A stretch of DNA of 64,000 bases. Source: Solwaraspora sp. WMMD792. Lineage in GTDB: Bacteria; Actinomycetota; Actinomycetes; Mycobacteriales; Micromonosporaceae. Under the pieces are notes generated by a model, which saw nothing but the letters and a program-made list of their open reading frames with translations, had not been told where the DNA came from and searched no databases. This document shows positions 24,025-34,600 of the stretch, piece by piece (within the stretch, counting starts at the first letter, position 1; every line of letters begins with the position of its first letter). A program made the translations under genes and the position numbers. The stretch covers positions 5,518,001 to 5,582,000 of the forward strand of contig NZ_JARUBH010000009.1 in assembly GCF_029626105.1 (NCBI RefSeq), given 5' to 3'.

Positions 24025-25205
24025 GGGTTCGCTCCGGTGGTCGCCGGACTGGGCACCGGGCCGGACAGTTCCGCCACGGTGTCTTCGTCGACCTCGTCGC
24101 CGATCGTCAACAGGAACCTGCCGACCGGAGTGTCCACCCAGGCCAGCCGATCGCGCTCGTGCAGTGTGGCGGTGGGGGCGTCACCTCGCGGGGCACCGTC
24201 CAGTGGCAGGCCGAAGGCCAGCACCCCGGCCCGGACGGACGCACCGGCGGAGAGCCGCTCGGCGGCCGCCGCCCAGGACCGCTGTTCGATCCGGGCGGAG
24301 GCACCTTTGATGTTGCGACGCTGCAGGTGGCGAGCCATGCCGGTGAGGGGACGGCGCAGCACGGCAGCACTGCGGATCACCCGACGGGCGCGGGTGTCCA
24401 ACTGGTTTCGTCGAGGTGGTGGTGGCAGCGGCGGAAGGCTTGTCCGCGCGACGAGCGCGGCGAGTTCGGCGTACTCCGGCCACAACCCGAGTGCGGTCAG
24501 TGCCCGGGTGAGTGTGATCAGCTCGTCCTCGGAGGCCGAGGCCACCAGGAGGCTGGCGTCGATCAGATCCCGGGCCCGGAAGCGTTGCTCGAAGCGCTCG
24601 AACAGGAGCATCAGGGTGTTCTTCACCGCCGGTGCCCGCCACGGTTGCGGCATGGCGGTCAGCGGTGGCACACCGGCCAGGTCACCCAGCGACCACCAGG
24701 TGGCGATCTCCACCCCGTACGGCAGGACGAAGCGGGATTCGTGCGGACGTCGCAGACTCACCATCATGTGGAGACGATCGCCGAAACAGGCGAACGTGCC
24801 GGTGTGCAGGTCCCAGCCATCGTCGATGAGCAGACCTGCCGCTCGCCACAGAGCGGCTTCGGTGCCGGCGACGTAGTCGAGATCGTTCATGGTGCGACCA
24901 AGACCAGCCGGGTAGCGGTCGGCTACCTCCAGCCCTTTGATCGGGGTCAAATCGCTGACGCGTGCGGCGAGCTCGGCCGCCACGGTGCGGTAGAACGTGA
25001 CCCGCGAGGTGGCCAACTCGAGATCGTAGGCAATCCCCGGGTCGAGGGTGACGCCATCCGCAGCCCACGCGGAGTACAGGGTGGCGGTCAGGGACGGCTG
25101 TCCTTGGCGCAGTGCCGCGACCGCCTCGGCCGGATCCTCGAGCTGCTCACCGCAACAGACGCTCAACGCACTAAGGACATCGTCCGCCGACAATTGGAAG
25201 GTCAC
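24021..25205 (-). CDS. Nucleotidyltransferase-fold protein (NTP_transf_5-like)
   Basis: 394 residues. Near residues 100-110 TMNDLDYVAG has the paired Asp of the pol-beta nucleotidyltransferase fold, and LTPIKGLEVADRYP precedes it, as in proteins of the NTP_transf_5 group that accompany lasso and other RiPP clusters. A third acidic position may be PYGVEIATWW. The C-terminal 130 residues contain a small beta domain (GVLAFGLPLDG; AWVDTPVGRFLLTIGDE) that looks like a PqqD/HPr-kinase-type accessory, but this is uncertain. GAGGAG lies eight bases before the GTG start. It could adenylylate, phosphorylate or bind the 49-residue peptide encoded just upstream. Confidence 0.68.
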   Translation of the reverse strand: MTFQLSADDVLSALSVCCGEQLEDPAEAVAALRQGQPSLTATLYSAWAADGVTLDPGIAYDLELATSRVTFYRTVAAELAARVSDLTPIKGLEVADRYPAGLGRTMNDLDYVAGTEAALWRAAGLLIDDGWDLHTGTFACFGDRLHMMVSLRRPHESRFVLPYGVEIATWWSLGDLAGVPPLTAMPQPWRAPAVKNTLMLLFERFEQRFRARDLIDASLLVASASEDELITLTRALTALGLWPEYAELAALVARTSLPPLPPPPRRNQLDTRARRVIRSAAVLRRPLTGMARHLQRRNIKGASARIEQRSWAAAAERLSAGASVRAGVLAFGLPLDGAPRGDAPTATLHERDRLAWVDTPVGRFLLTIGDEVDEDTVAELSGPVPSPATTGANP

Positions 25206-25282
25206 GGCACGGTGCTCCTCGCGGGCTCGGCGACGCCGGCGTTCGCACCGCGCGGCGACGCCGAGCGCCCGACGGCGGTGCG

Positions 25283-25432
25283 CTAGTAGTTGGGCAGGCA
25301 GTCCGTGCAGGTGGTACGGAACTTGACCACCTGGACCGCCTGGCGACGCGCGAGCATCTTCTCGACCCGGCTCGGAGTGAGCAGCGTGGGCGCGACAACC
25401 GTGTCTTTCCTGACGCTAGTGGAATTCTTCAC
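25283..25432 (-). CDS. Candidate precursor peptide with C-terminal Cys-x-x-Cys tail
   Basis: 49 residues from GTG 25432 (AAGGGG upstream). The first 30 residues are polar and Val/Thr-rich, then a helix SRVEKMLARRQAVQVVKF, then RTTCTDCLPNY at the end with Cys 42 and Cys 45. The shape, a leader-like first part and a short Cys-containing tail, is that of a RiPP precursor. It is the first gene after a good promoter and directly precedes a nucleotidyltransferase-fold gene and a peptidase. The tail could be the modified core, or a metal site. The neighbouring ATG five bases upstream runs straight into a stop, so GTG is used. Confidence 0.62.
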   Translation of the reverse strand: MKNSTSVRKDTVVAPTLLTPSRVEKMLARRQAVQVVKFRTTCTDCLPNY

Positions 25433-25472
25433 TTCATCCCCTTGCTAGGAAAAGTGGTGGCGTATTCAGCTG

Positions 25473-25501
25473 ATCGTACGGATCTCGCCACACGCAGTCA
25501 A
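25473..25501 (-). promoter_or_regulatory. Sigma-70-like promoter of the peptide operon
   Basis: On the minus strand TTGACT (25496-25501) and TACGAT (25473-25478) are separated by 17 bases, close to consensus and rare in this GC-rich DNA. The box ends about 40 bp before the 49-residue peptide gene. The local sequence is AT-richer than the coding regions. It should drive the run from 25432 down to 21522. Confidence 0.65.
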
Positions 25502-25623
25502 TGCATAGATCTCAATCGCCAGCCAGGGATAGGGAATCGATCAGCACCAAACTAGTGAATGCCGGATAAAAGCTGGGAGTCACCCAAAACCGACCAATCA
25601 CCGCCACCTAGGACGGAGTCCTC

Positions 25624-25688
25624 AAGATCAGTTGATGAGAATTCGGGCGACACGCCGACGCCAGCCCGAATTTTCGTCAAGTGATCTT
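25624..25688 (-). terminator. Hairpin after the SUKH immunity gene
   Basis: Arms 25624-25648 and 25664-25688 pair with three mismatches in 25 (core GAATTCGGGC / GCCCGAATT). The hairpin starts at the stop codon of the SUKH gene. It should end transcription of the toxin/immunity array before the promoter of the peptide operon. Confidence 0.6.
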
Positions 25689-26488
25689 CACGCTACGCCT
25701 GGCGCGTCGAGCGGGGTGAGCCGGCCAAGGAAGTCGCCGAACGACCAGCCCATGCTGGTAGTGATCACCTGTCGCTCCCGCCAGGCGATCGCATCCGCCG
25801 TACCCGGGCCGGCCAGCAGGTCCTTCGGCAGGAAGCCGACGCTGCCCGGGCGGGGTTCCTTCAGCCGAAGCAGCAGCAGACCCTCCATCGGGACCGCGAT
25901 GACAACGAAGTCCGTCGGCAACTTCCCGACCCGCCACTCCCGCTCCGCGGTCAGCAGGTCGAACGACGGATACTCCGGGTGCACACCCAGCAGCGGACGC
26001 CCCGGGAGCAGCGTGAACGGCGCACCCGGCACCCACTGCGGCTCCACCGGCTGCATACCGTTCGTCTGAGACAGCCAGTCCCGGTAAGCCCAGGGCAGCG
26101 GGCGCCCCAACGCCTGCTCCAGTGCCTGCAACTGACCCTCATCGAGCGGGCCGAACGGCTGCCGCTGCGCCGGCCGCCACCCCGTCACCGCCGTCGACTC
26201 GTCCACCACCGGCGGTGCCGCGCCCGGCGCCAGCCGCCGCACCGTGACCCGCCACCGACCAGCGTTCTCGAAATGCGCCCCAGCGAAGTACCAGGTGTCC
26301 GCGCCGATCGGGAAGGTCTCACCCAGCCGCAACAGGTGCGTCGTCGAATCGGCAGACCCGGGAAGGGCCACCACCACCTGCGCGGTCACCGGCCGGCCCG
26401 GGTTCGCCCCCGCAGCACCGAGGCTGAACGCACCCATATTCATCTGTGTGTTGTTCCGGACCACCAGCACATCAGGGTACGAAGGCAC
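25688..26488 (-). CDS. SMI1/KNR4 (SUKH-1) family immunity protein
   Basis: 266 residues. Residues 1-100 form a beta-rich domain of unclear family (QMNMGAFSLGAAGANPGRPV). Residues 115-260 are SUKH-like: LDEGQLQALEQALGRPLPWA, then YRDWLSQTNGMQP, and VGFLPKDLLAGPG near the end. SUKH proteins neutralise many unrelated toxins. It begins 24 bp after the stop of the toxin frame that ends in a calpain-like protease domain, so it is the probable immunity protein for that domain. Cytoplasmic, no signal peptide. Confidence 0.8.
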   Translation of the reverse strand: MPSYPDVLVVRNNTQMNMGAFSLGAAGANPGRPVTAQVVVALPGSADSTTHLLRLGETFPIGADTWYFAGAHFENAGRWRVTVRRLAPGAAPPVVDESTAVTGWRPAQRQPFGPLDEGQLQALEQALGRPLPWAYRDWLSQTNGMQPVEPQWVPGAPFTLLPGRPLLGVHPEYPSFDLLTAEREWRVGKLPTDFVVIAVPMEGLLLLRLKEPRPGSVGFLPKDLLAGPGTADAIAWRERQVITTSMGWSFGDFLGRLTPLDAPGVA

Positions 26489-26512
26489 AATCCTGTCCTT
26501 CCCGTCGAGAAC

Positions 26513-28660
26513 TCAGCCACCGAGCATTCCATGCAGCGTCGGCTCGTCCGGCAACTCGAAGCCCAACTCGCTGCGGGCCACCTGCTCCGCCTCCGCCCGG
26601 TTCACCGGCCAGCGACCCCCTGCGTGGGCCGGTGCCGAAACCGTGCCGGCGCCGGGCGCAGCAGAACCGTTGTCCCAGGCTATCGAGCGCGGCCCGTCCG
26701 GTCCCACCTCGACGGCCAGCAACTGGGCCAGCTCACCGGCGGTGCCCCGGTCCGCGTAGTAGACGAAGTAGGCGCCGCCCCGCTCAGTCACCGTCCGGCC
26801 CGGCCCGGCAGCGGTCAGCGCGTTTGTCGCCACGCCCGCCGACGCGCCGACGCGAACTTCCGCCGTCGACCCGCCTGCCCGGCTGGTCTGCTTCGCGACG
26901 GGCGGCACCGGTGGGAGCGGCGGCACCACCGGCGCGCGATCCAGGTGCGCGTAGTCCCTACTCATCAGGTCGAGAAATGCCCGCACCGGGATCGGGTGCG
27001 GATGGCCATGATTCCAGGGATTGCGCAGCCAGATGTGCCCGTCCCGTGCCGCCACCACCTCGTACGCGTGTCCCGCGTGCAGTCCGTACGGCGGCGCTCC
27101 ATTCGGCAGATGCTGATAGCGGTCCGGTGGCATGGTGCTGACGATCACCGGAATCCGCCGCGCCAACAACTGGGCCAGCGTCGCCTCGACCGTAGGCTCG
27201 CTGCCCGGGTGCGTGGGAAACCGGTCGGCGCGGGCCGGCTCGCCGGTGAGCTGGGTCAGCACCTCCGCCCACAGATCGGAAGTGCTGCCCGGGTTCATCC
27301 GGGCGTAACCGCGCGGCGCGGCCTGGTTCTGGTCTGACCAGCCCTGCCAGCTCTGCCACTGCTGCTGCCAGGCGACCTGCCGGGACTCGGTCCAGGTCCG
27401 GTCGACCGCCGCCAGCGCCTTCTCGAGCATGCTCGCCCATGCCGATCCGACCTGCGCCTGGTCGGCGTAGGCGGCCTGCCCCGGCATGATGGCGTGCACC
27501 GGGACGTCCGGAGTCACCGTGATCCGCAGTCGTCGGCCGGTCGGAGTGGTCCGGTCGCCAGGGAGGCTGCTTTCGTGCAGCAGGACGTCGACCGTGCCGT
27601 CCGGGTTGGGACGGAACAAATTACCGATCGTCTGCGGGCTGTGCCCGGCGACCGCGCCGATCGAGGCGAGCATGCCGCAGTCACCGAGAGCTCCCTGCGC
27701 GACCTGCTCCCGCCTGGGCAGCCCATTCCACAGGGGCGCTGCGGCACCCGAGTTCGGATCCACCGGACGGCCGTACTCCGGTGCCACCTCCCCGGGATCC
27801 GGCTCCGGCAGGGTGAGGTGGTCGGCGTACACGTGGATCTCGGTCGGGCCGACGGCGAGCGGTGCTGCTTCCGGCGCTTGCTCGACCGGCGCGCTCGGCG
27901 CCAGGTTGAGGATCGCCCGGGTCAGAGCGTCCGAGACCAGCACCATGGTGCGGGTCTGCGCCAGGTAGTGGAAGCTGTGGCTGCCGAGCAGCTGGGTGAT
28001 CGCCGGGCTCGACCCGTACGTCGCGGTGATCGTCGCGTATGCCCGGCGGACGTCCTCGGCCAGCAGCGCCCGCCGGCCGGCGTCGGTCGCCAGGTCGAAA
28101 CCCGGGTGTACGCCGCCAACGTCGACATGCGGCGCGTTCGCCAACACGTACGGGCCGATGTCGACCTGGCCGGTCAGGTCGACGTACACCCCGTCTCGGG
28201 CGATCCGCGCGGCCAGCTCCGGATCGACGGCCTGCAGTTGGGCGAGCTGATCGGCGCGCAGCCCGATCACCTGACCGGCGGAGGCCGGCAGCGTCGGCAG
28301 GCTCCGTTGGCCCTGCTCGGCGTCAACGGCGAGCCGGTGCAACTGCTCGGTGAGCTGCGGCGCGTACGGAACGTACCCGTTGTGGACCAGCCGGGCCCGG
28401 TAGTCGCGCTGCTGGGCGCGTTGCGGCTCGGTCAGCGTGGCCGGGTCCGCGCCGAGCACCGCCAGTACGGTCTCCGGGGCGAGCGCCGGTGAGGTGAGCC
28501 GCAGCAGCAGGTTCGCCAGGTCGGGCGGCAGCTGCGCCCACCGCGCGTACGCCTGCGGGGTGCCGCCGGTCAAGCCGAGCTGGTCGACGAGTACGCCGAT
28601 CTCGGCGCGCAGCGCCAGCCGGGTCGGTGGGTCGGCGGCGGTGTAGCGGGCCGCCAGCGC
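26513..28660 (-). other. Toxin module: calpain-like (C2) cysteine protease
   Basis: Terminal module of the long frame. Cys (codon 27677-27679) is in GALGDCGMLASIGAVAG, His (27068-27070) is in HAGHAYEVVAAR, and Asn is in IWLRNPWNHG. These are the Cys-His-Asn triad blocks of calpain proteases in order. About 350 residues of unassigned helical sequence precede the protease part. The last 60 residues are a small domain (ARSELGFELPDEPTLHGM). A SUKH immunity gene follows the stop. Confidence 0.75.
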
Positions 28661-31600
28661 CCGGATCCGGGTCAGCCGGGGATCGGCTGGTCCACCGTCC
28701 CGACTCGCGGCCAGATCTGGTGCCCGCTGATCCGGCCCTGCCGCCTCGCCGCCGCGTACTGCTTCATGACCACCGGTATCGGCAGGCTGCTGTGCACCGT
28801 CACCGTCCCCGACTGGTCGATGATGTAGCAGCCCATCCCGACGTGCGCCCCCGTCGCCCGCTGTTCGGTCGACGGTGTCTCCTTCGCCAGCCAGCCGAAC
28901 TCGAACGGATGCAGCTCGATCGGATTCGCCGTCCCGACCAGCCGTTCGATCAGTTGCTGCGCTTCGTCCTCCGTCATCGCGCGGCACCTCCCCTGAGGGT
29001 ACTGTCATCGACCATAGAGTGTGAGTCATCTCGACGTACTCCGGCGGCGGCTCGGTCCACACCGTCCCCTGCTGCGGGTCCCACCATATGGGCCCATCGG
29101 CATCCGCCGGGTGAACCACCACGAATGCATGCGCATCGTGCATGACGACGTTTCCGTCTTTGTCGACGGCCGGTTGTCCGGTCAGTCGGTCCAGCTTGAG
29201 CCATTCCGCTACCACCAGGGCTGCTGACCCCGGCCCACCAACTGTCAGCTGATCATGCAGTTCTTCGTACTGCCGGCCGACCCTCTCGGCCCGTTCCGCA
29301 GGTGTACCAGGCATATCAGCTGGCTGAGATGCCCACTGGCCGCCCAACCAGGCTTCTGCCCGATCGATGCCGTTCGCCTCCCCACTCGCCCAGTCCGTTC
29401 GACCGTCCGGAAGCGGGTCCGGCCAGCGCGGCAGCGCAACCTGCGGCTGGCCGTAGAAGCTGGCCAGCGCGGCCAGGGATGCATCCAGGCAGTTGTTACC
29501 CCGACCTGGCTGCGACGGCCCGCCGTCATTGATCAGCCTCCCGTACGGGTGGACGGCCGGATCCGAGCCGACCTGGTAGCCGTCAGGCGCAGTGAGGCTG
29601 TGCTCCAGTTCTGACTGGTAGCGAGGGTCTTCCAGCGGAGAGAGTCCCTGCGGACCAATCAGCCGAGTGCCCGGTAGCGGCAGTAACGCTGGTGGCGTCG
29701 CTACGCTGCGGTCATGTCCGACGCCAGCGACGGCCGGCGAGCCGTCAGCGACGCCTTGTACGCCGCCATCCTCGCCGACCCCGACGACATGGACCTGCGG
29801 CTGCGCTACGCCGACGCCATCGAACCCACCGACCCCGACCATGCCGAGCTCATCCGACTGCAGATCGAGTACGACCGGGCCAAGATCGCCGGTACCCCGA
29901 TCGCGCCCGAGCTGTCCCGGCGAATGCATGGACTCGCCGTCACGCTCGAGCCGCGGCTCTGCGCGGGGATCGCCGGGCTCGTCGACGATTGCGGGGTACG
30001 CCGTGGCTTCGCCGAGCTGATCGAGTTGCCCGGTGCCGACTTCCTCGACCGGGGCCCGGGCATCTACCGCCGGGTTCCGGTCCGCCACGTCCTGCTCACC
30101 GACGTCAGTCCGGACCTGGTCGGTGAGATCGCCGCGAGCCCCATGCTGGCCCGGCTCACCAGCCTCGGACTCGACAACAACCCGATCGGCGACGACGGGC
30201 TGCGCACCCTGCTGGCCTCGCCGCACCTGCGGCGGCTCCGCTGGCTGGGGCTGGTCAACTGCGGTATTACCCCGGTCGGTGCCGACCTGTTCGCCGAACT
30301 CGCCCCCCGAGTCCTGCCCGACCTGCGATTTGTCTCCTTCGCGCGCAACCGCGCCAAACTCGTTCCCTACGGTGCCGGCTTCGACGCCGTCGGCGGGCAG
30401 GATCCGATCGACGTCTACGTCCCGGAGATCGCCGAGCGGATCACCACCATGCACGGGCCGCTGCCCTGGCTCGACCCCGCCATCGCCTGGCGGGGGGGAT
30501 TCGTCGACTTCGGGGAGGTGTGACGGGGGCGGTGCCGAGCTCCGGTTGGCCTCGGCGATCCGTTGGGCATGGAACCGGATACTTGGCGGAATGTTGCGTG
30601 AGTCGTCGGGCAGCGCCGCCGCCTGATCCGACAACCGGTCCTGCAGGTAGTCGCTGAACCGGCCGAGCGAGGGCCCGAGTTGCCGCGCCACCGCCGCCGC
30701 CCCGAGGATCCGCAACTGCCCGGACCGATCGGTCAGCCCGATGACGTCCGGTGTCGACCGGTCGAGGGCCGGTGGCCCGTGCAGTGGACGCAGGCGCAGC
30801 GCGCAGGCGAGGGCGGCGACCCCGCCCGGGTATTCGGGGGCCTGGCCGATGGAGAGGACGACCCGGTCGTACTCCTGCCGGGTGCCGTCGCTGAACTCGA
30901 CCAGGAACGTGCCGTCCACTGTGTGCCGGGTGGAGACGATCTCGCGCAGCGACTGGCTGATCCGGCTGTCGGTGGCGGCCACGTCGTACGCGCCGACGTC
31001 GGGCAACGTGTTGCGGCGGTTGTAGCCGCCGGAAAAGCTGCGCTGAAATTGCAGCTCGGCATCCCGGGCCGGGTCACCGGTGCGGTCCGCCGGCGGCAGT
31101 CCGACCGCGCGGGCCGACCAGTCGATGGTGGCCGCCGGTGACGCGGCGGCCTGCTCGATGTCCCAGGCGCCGGAGGCACCTGCACCGAACACCAGCACCC
31201 GGTCCCCCGGCTGGTACGCGTCGGCGAGGTTCTGCCCACCGAAGTCGACCCGGGGACGTGCCGACTGGGGAGCGGTGAACCGGCCATCGGCGTCGAAGCC
31301 GAGCCGCTGCGCGACGTCGACAGGCAGCGCCGCCGGGTCGGCCGGGGAGCCGTCCGGCGCGTGCACCTGTCCGGTCCCGGCGTCGACGGCGTACCCGCTG
31401 TCCGGATCGACCAGCACCGGATCGGTGAGCCGGCCGGCGGTGTCAGCCAGCAGCGGCAGGTCGGCGCGGATGGTGTCGGTGCCGCCGAGCACGGTACGGA
31501 CCGGGGTGGGCAGCGTCGCCGGGTCGACGGCCGCCCCGGTCGGGTCCCGGAACACCGGCACCGGGCCGGACCGGTCGACCTGGTAGCCGGTCGCCGGGTC

Positions 31601-34600
31601 GACGTACCGGCCGGTTGTCGACGCCGGCGCGGCCGGCACCCGCGCCGGACCGGGACCGGCGGCGATGTCCACGGTGGTCGCGTAGAAACTCCGCTCGCCG
31701 ACCGTGACCCGGTAGTTGGCGTCGGCCGGCCACCCAGCGGCGTCGTCGGCGCTGTTCGGGCGGGGCAGGATCGCGGTCGCGGTGCCCTGGTAGCTGGGCA
31801 TCCCGGTGTACGCGCGGGCCGCGCCGACCGCTGCCGCGAAGTCGCTGGCGAGGGCAAACTGGGTGCCTTCGTCGGCGAAGTCCACCGGCTGGAACGGCAG
31901 ACCGGGGATCTCCAACTCGGTGGGGACCTGCCCCATCAGCAGCTGCTGCCGGTCGGCCCATGGGTCGTGGCCCTGCGACACGGCCAGCACCGGCGGCAGG
32001 CCGTCGCCGGTGTCCGGCGGCGCGTCGAGGGTGGCGAAGTCGGCCATGGCGGCCCAGCCGCCGCCGATGACCAGCCGGTCGAAGACGTGCTGCGGGTCGG
32101 CGTCGAGTGCGGCGTCGACCCGGTCGGTCAACGCCAGGTCCGCCTGGTCGCGGGCGGCGGTCGCCTGCGCGGCCCACTGCCGGGCCGCCGCCCGTACGTC
32201 GGCCTGCACGACCCGGATCTCGTCGGCCAGGCCGGGTCGGTCGCGGGCGGCCGCGAGCAGCCCGGCGAGATCCGCGAAGGCCGGCCCCAACTGGGTACGG
32301 ACGGCAGCGAACCGGGCGTCGGTGGCGGCCGACCCGACCACCGGCACGTTCGGCACCAGGCTGTGCACCCGGTGCCCCGGGTACGGCTCCAACAGCCCAC
32401 TGCTGATCAGCAGGCCGACCGCTTCGGCGTGCAACTGGGCCACCTGGGCAGGGTCGGCGTGCCGGCCGGTGCCCGCCTGCGCCAACTGGTCGGCGACGGT
32501 ACGCAGCTCGGCCAGCCGGCCGATGTCCCGCGCGGTCAGGTGACGCTGCCCGTCACCTTCGGGCCGGGACCCTTCGGCGAGCGCGGTCGTCGCATCGGTA
32601 CGCAGCCCGTCGGCCCGCTCCTGCGCGATGGCGTCAACTTCGGCCAGTGCGGCGGCGACCGCCCGCCGGACATGGTCGGCGGAGGCCCGGTCGGACACCC
32701 GTACGGTCGCCCCGTCGGCGTGCGTCGCGATTGTGGCGACGGGTGCCATCGTCGTACCGGGCGGCAGCGAGGTCACGGCTAGGGTGACGGTCACCGGCCC
32801 GGCCGAGGTGTCGAGGGTGACCGTGCCGGCGTCCGGGTCGGCGACCGCACCGGCCGGCAGCAGTCCAGTGTCGAGCGCGTCGCGTACTGCCGCAGCGACC
32901 GCGACCGGGTCGGCGTCGTGCAGCGCACCGCCGAAGGTCGTCCCGGCGGCGGCGCTGACCAGTCCGTCCGGCACGGTGCTGAGCGACCCGTCCGGCACGG
33001 CGCTGAGCGACCCGTCCGGCCCGGCAGTGGCTAGTGGTTCGGCTCCGGCTCGTCCGTCAGCGGCCACACCTGGCGGCCGGTCGTCCGGCCCGCCCGGCGG
33101 GCCGCCGCGTACTCCTGCATGATGATCGACGGCGGCATGCTCCGGTGGGCCGTCACCGTCCCGTCGTGGTCTATCACCCAGTTCCCCTGGCCCAGACCCA
33201 GCCCCTGGGTGCGTTCCGTCTCCGAGAGGATCTCCCTCGCCACCCAGCCGAACTCGAACTCGTGCAGCGCTATCCGGTTCGGCGTCCCGACCAGCCGCTG
33301 GATCAGCTCCTGCGCGTCGTCCCGAGTCACTTCCGATCCCTCCCCGTGCCGTCGGCGGGTCCATCGACCACAACGTGTGCGTCGCCGCCAGGTACTCGGC
33401 GGGCGGCTGCGTCGCGGTTCCGCCGTACTGCGGATCCCACCACACCGGCCCGTCGGCCCCGTACGGGTAGACGATCAGGAACGCGTGCGAGCCCGCCGCC
33501 TGCGCGTTTCCGTCGGCGTCCAGGTGCAGCCGTCCGGTGTCCTGGTCGAAGCTCAGCCAATCGGCGACGACCAGGGCTGCACTACCTGGGCCGGCCGCCG
33601 CCACCCGCTGCTGCAACTGCGCGTACTGCTCGGCGACCACCGCCACCCGGTCCGCCGGTGCCCCCGGCATGTCCACCGGCGGACCGACCCACTCCCCGCC
33701 CAACCACTCCTCGGCCCGGCTGATCCCGTCGGCCTCACCCGTGACCCGGTCGATCGTCCCGTCGCCCGCCCGGTCCGGCCAGCGCGGCAACGACACCATC
33801 GGCCGGCCCAGAAACGTCGACAACCCCGCCAACGAACAATCCATACAATTGTTGCCCCGACCCGACCGCCCCGGACCACCATCATTCACCAACCCACCAA
33901 ACGGATGCGACGACGGATCCGCACCCACCACAAACCCACCACCCGACCACAACACCGCCTCAAGATCAGCCTGAAAACCCACATCCTCCAACGGCGCCAA
34001 ATTCAACGGACCAACCGGACGCGGACCCGACAATCCATCGGCGTCGGCGACTGCACCGGGGGTTCCGTCAGTTACTCCGGCGCCTCCGTCAGCTACTCCG
34101 TTTCCGGCGAGTCCGTCTCCGGCCACACCTGCCGACCCGAGATCCGCCCCTCCCGACGCTCCGCCGCGTACCGGCCGATCGTCACCGGTACCGGCAGACT
34201 GCCGTGCACCGTCACCGTCCCGTCCCGGTCGATGATGTAGCTCCCCAGGCCGACCCGCATCCCCGTGCCGCGTTCCTGCGGACTCAGGATCTCCTGCGCC
34301 AGCCAGCCGAACTCGAACTCGTGCAGAGCCATCCGGTTCGGCGTCCCGACCAGCCGCTGGATCAGCTCCTGCGCTTCGTCCCGAGTCACTGTTGGTCCCT
34401 CCACCTGCTGCCGGCGCGTCCATCGACCACAACGCGTGGGTGGCGGCGACGATGTGTGTCGGCGGCACCGGCCACGTCTGGCCGTCCTGCGGATCCCACC
34501 ACACCGGCCTGTCGGCACCGTACGGGTAGACGATCAGGAAGGCGTGCGAGCCGTCGGCCAGGGCGTTGCCGTCGGCGTCGACCTGCACCTGACCGGTACG

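Noticed and set aside
11832-25501. Assignment of the cluster to lanthipeptide, thiopeptide or lasso classes
   Set aside because: No LanB/LanC, YcaO, asparagine-synthetase-like cyclase or transglutaminase-type leader peptidase is encoded here; the protein at 21522-22412 is NDK-like, not a SpaB_C-type protein.
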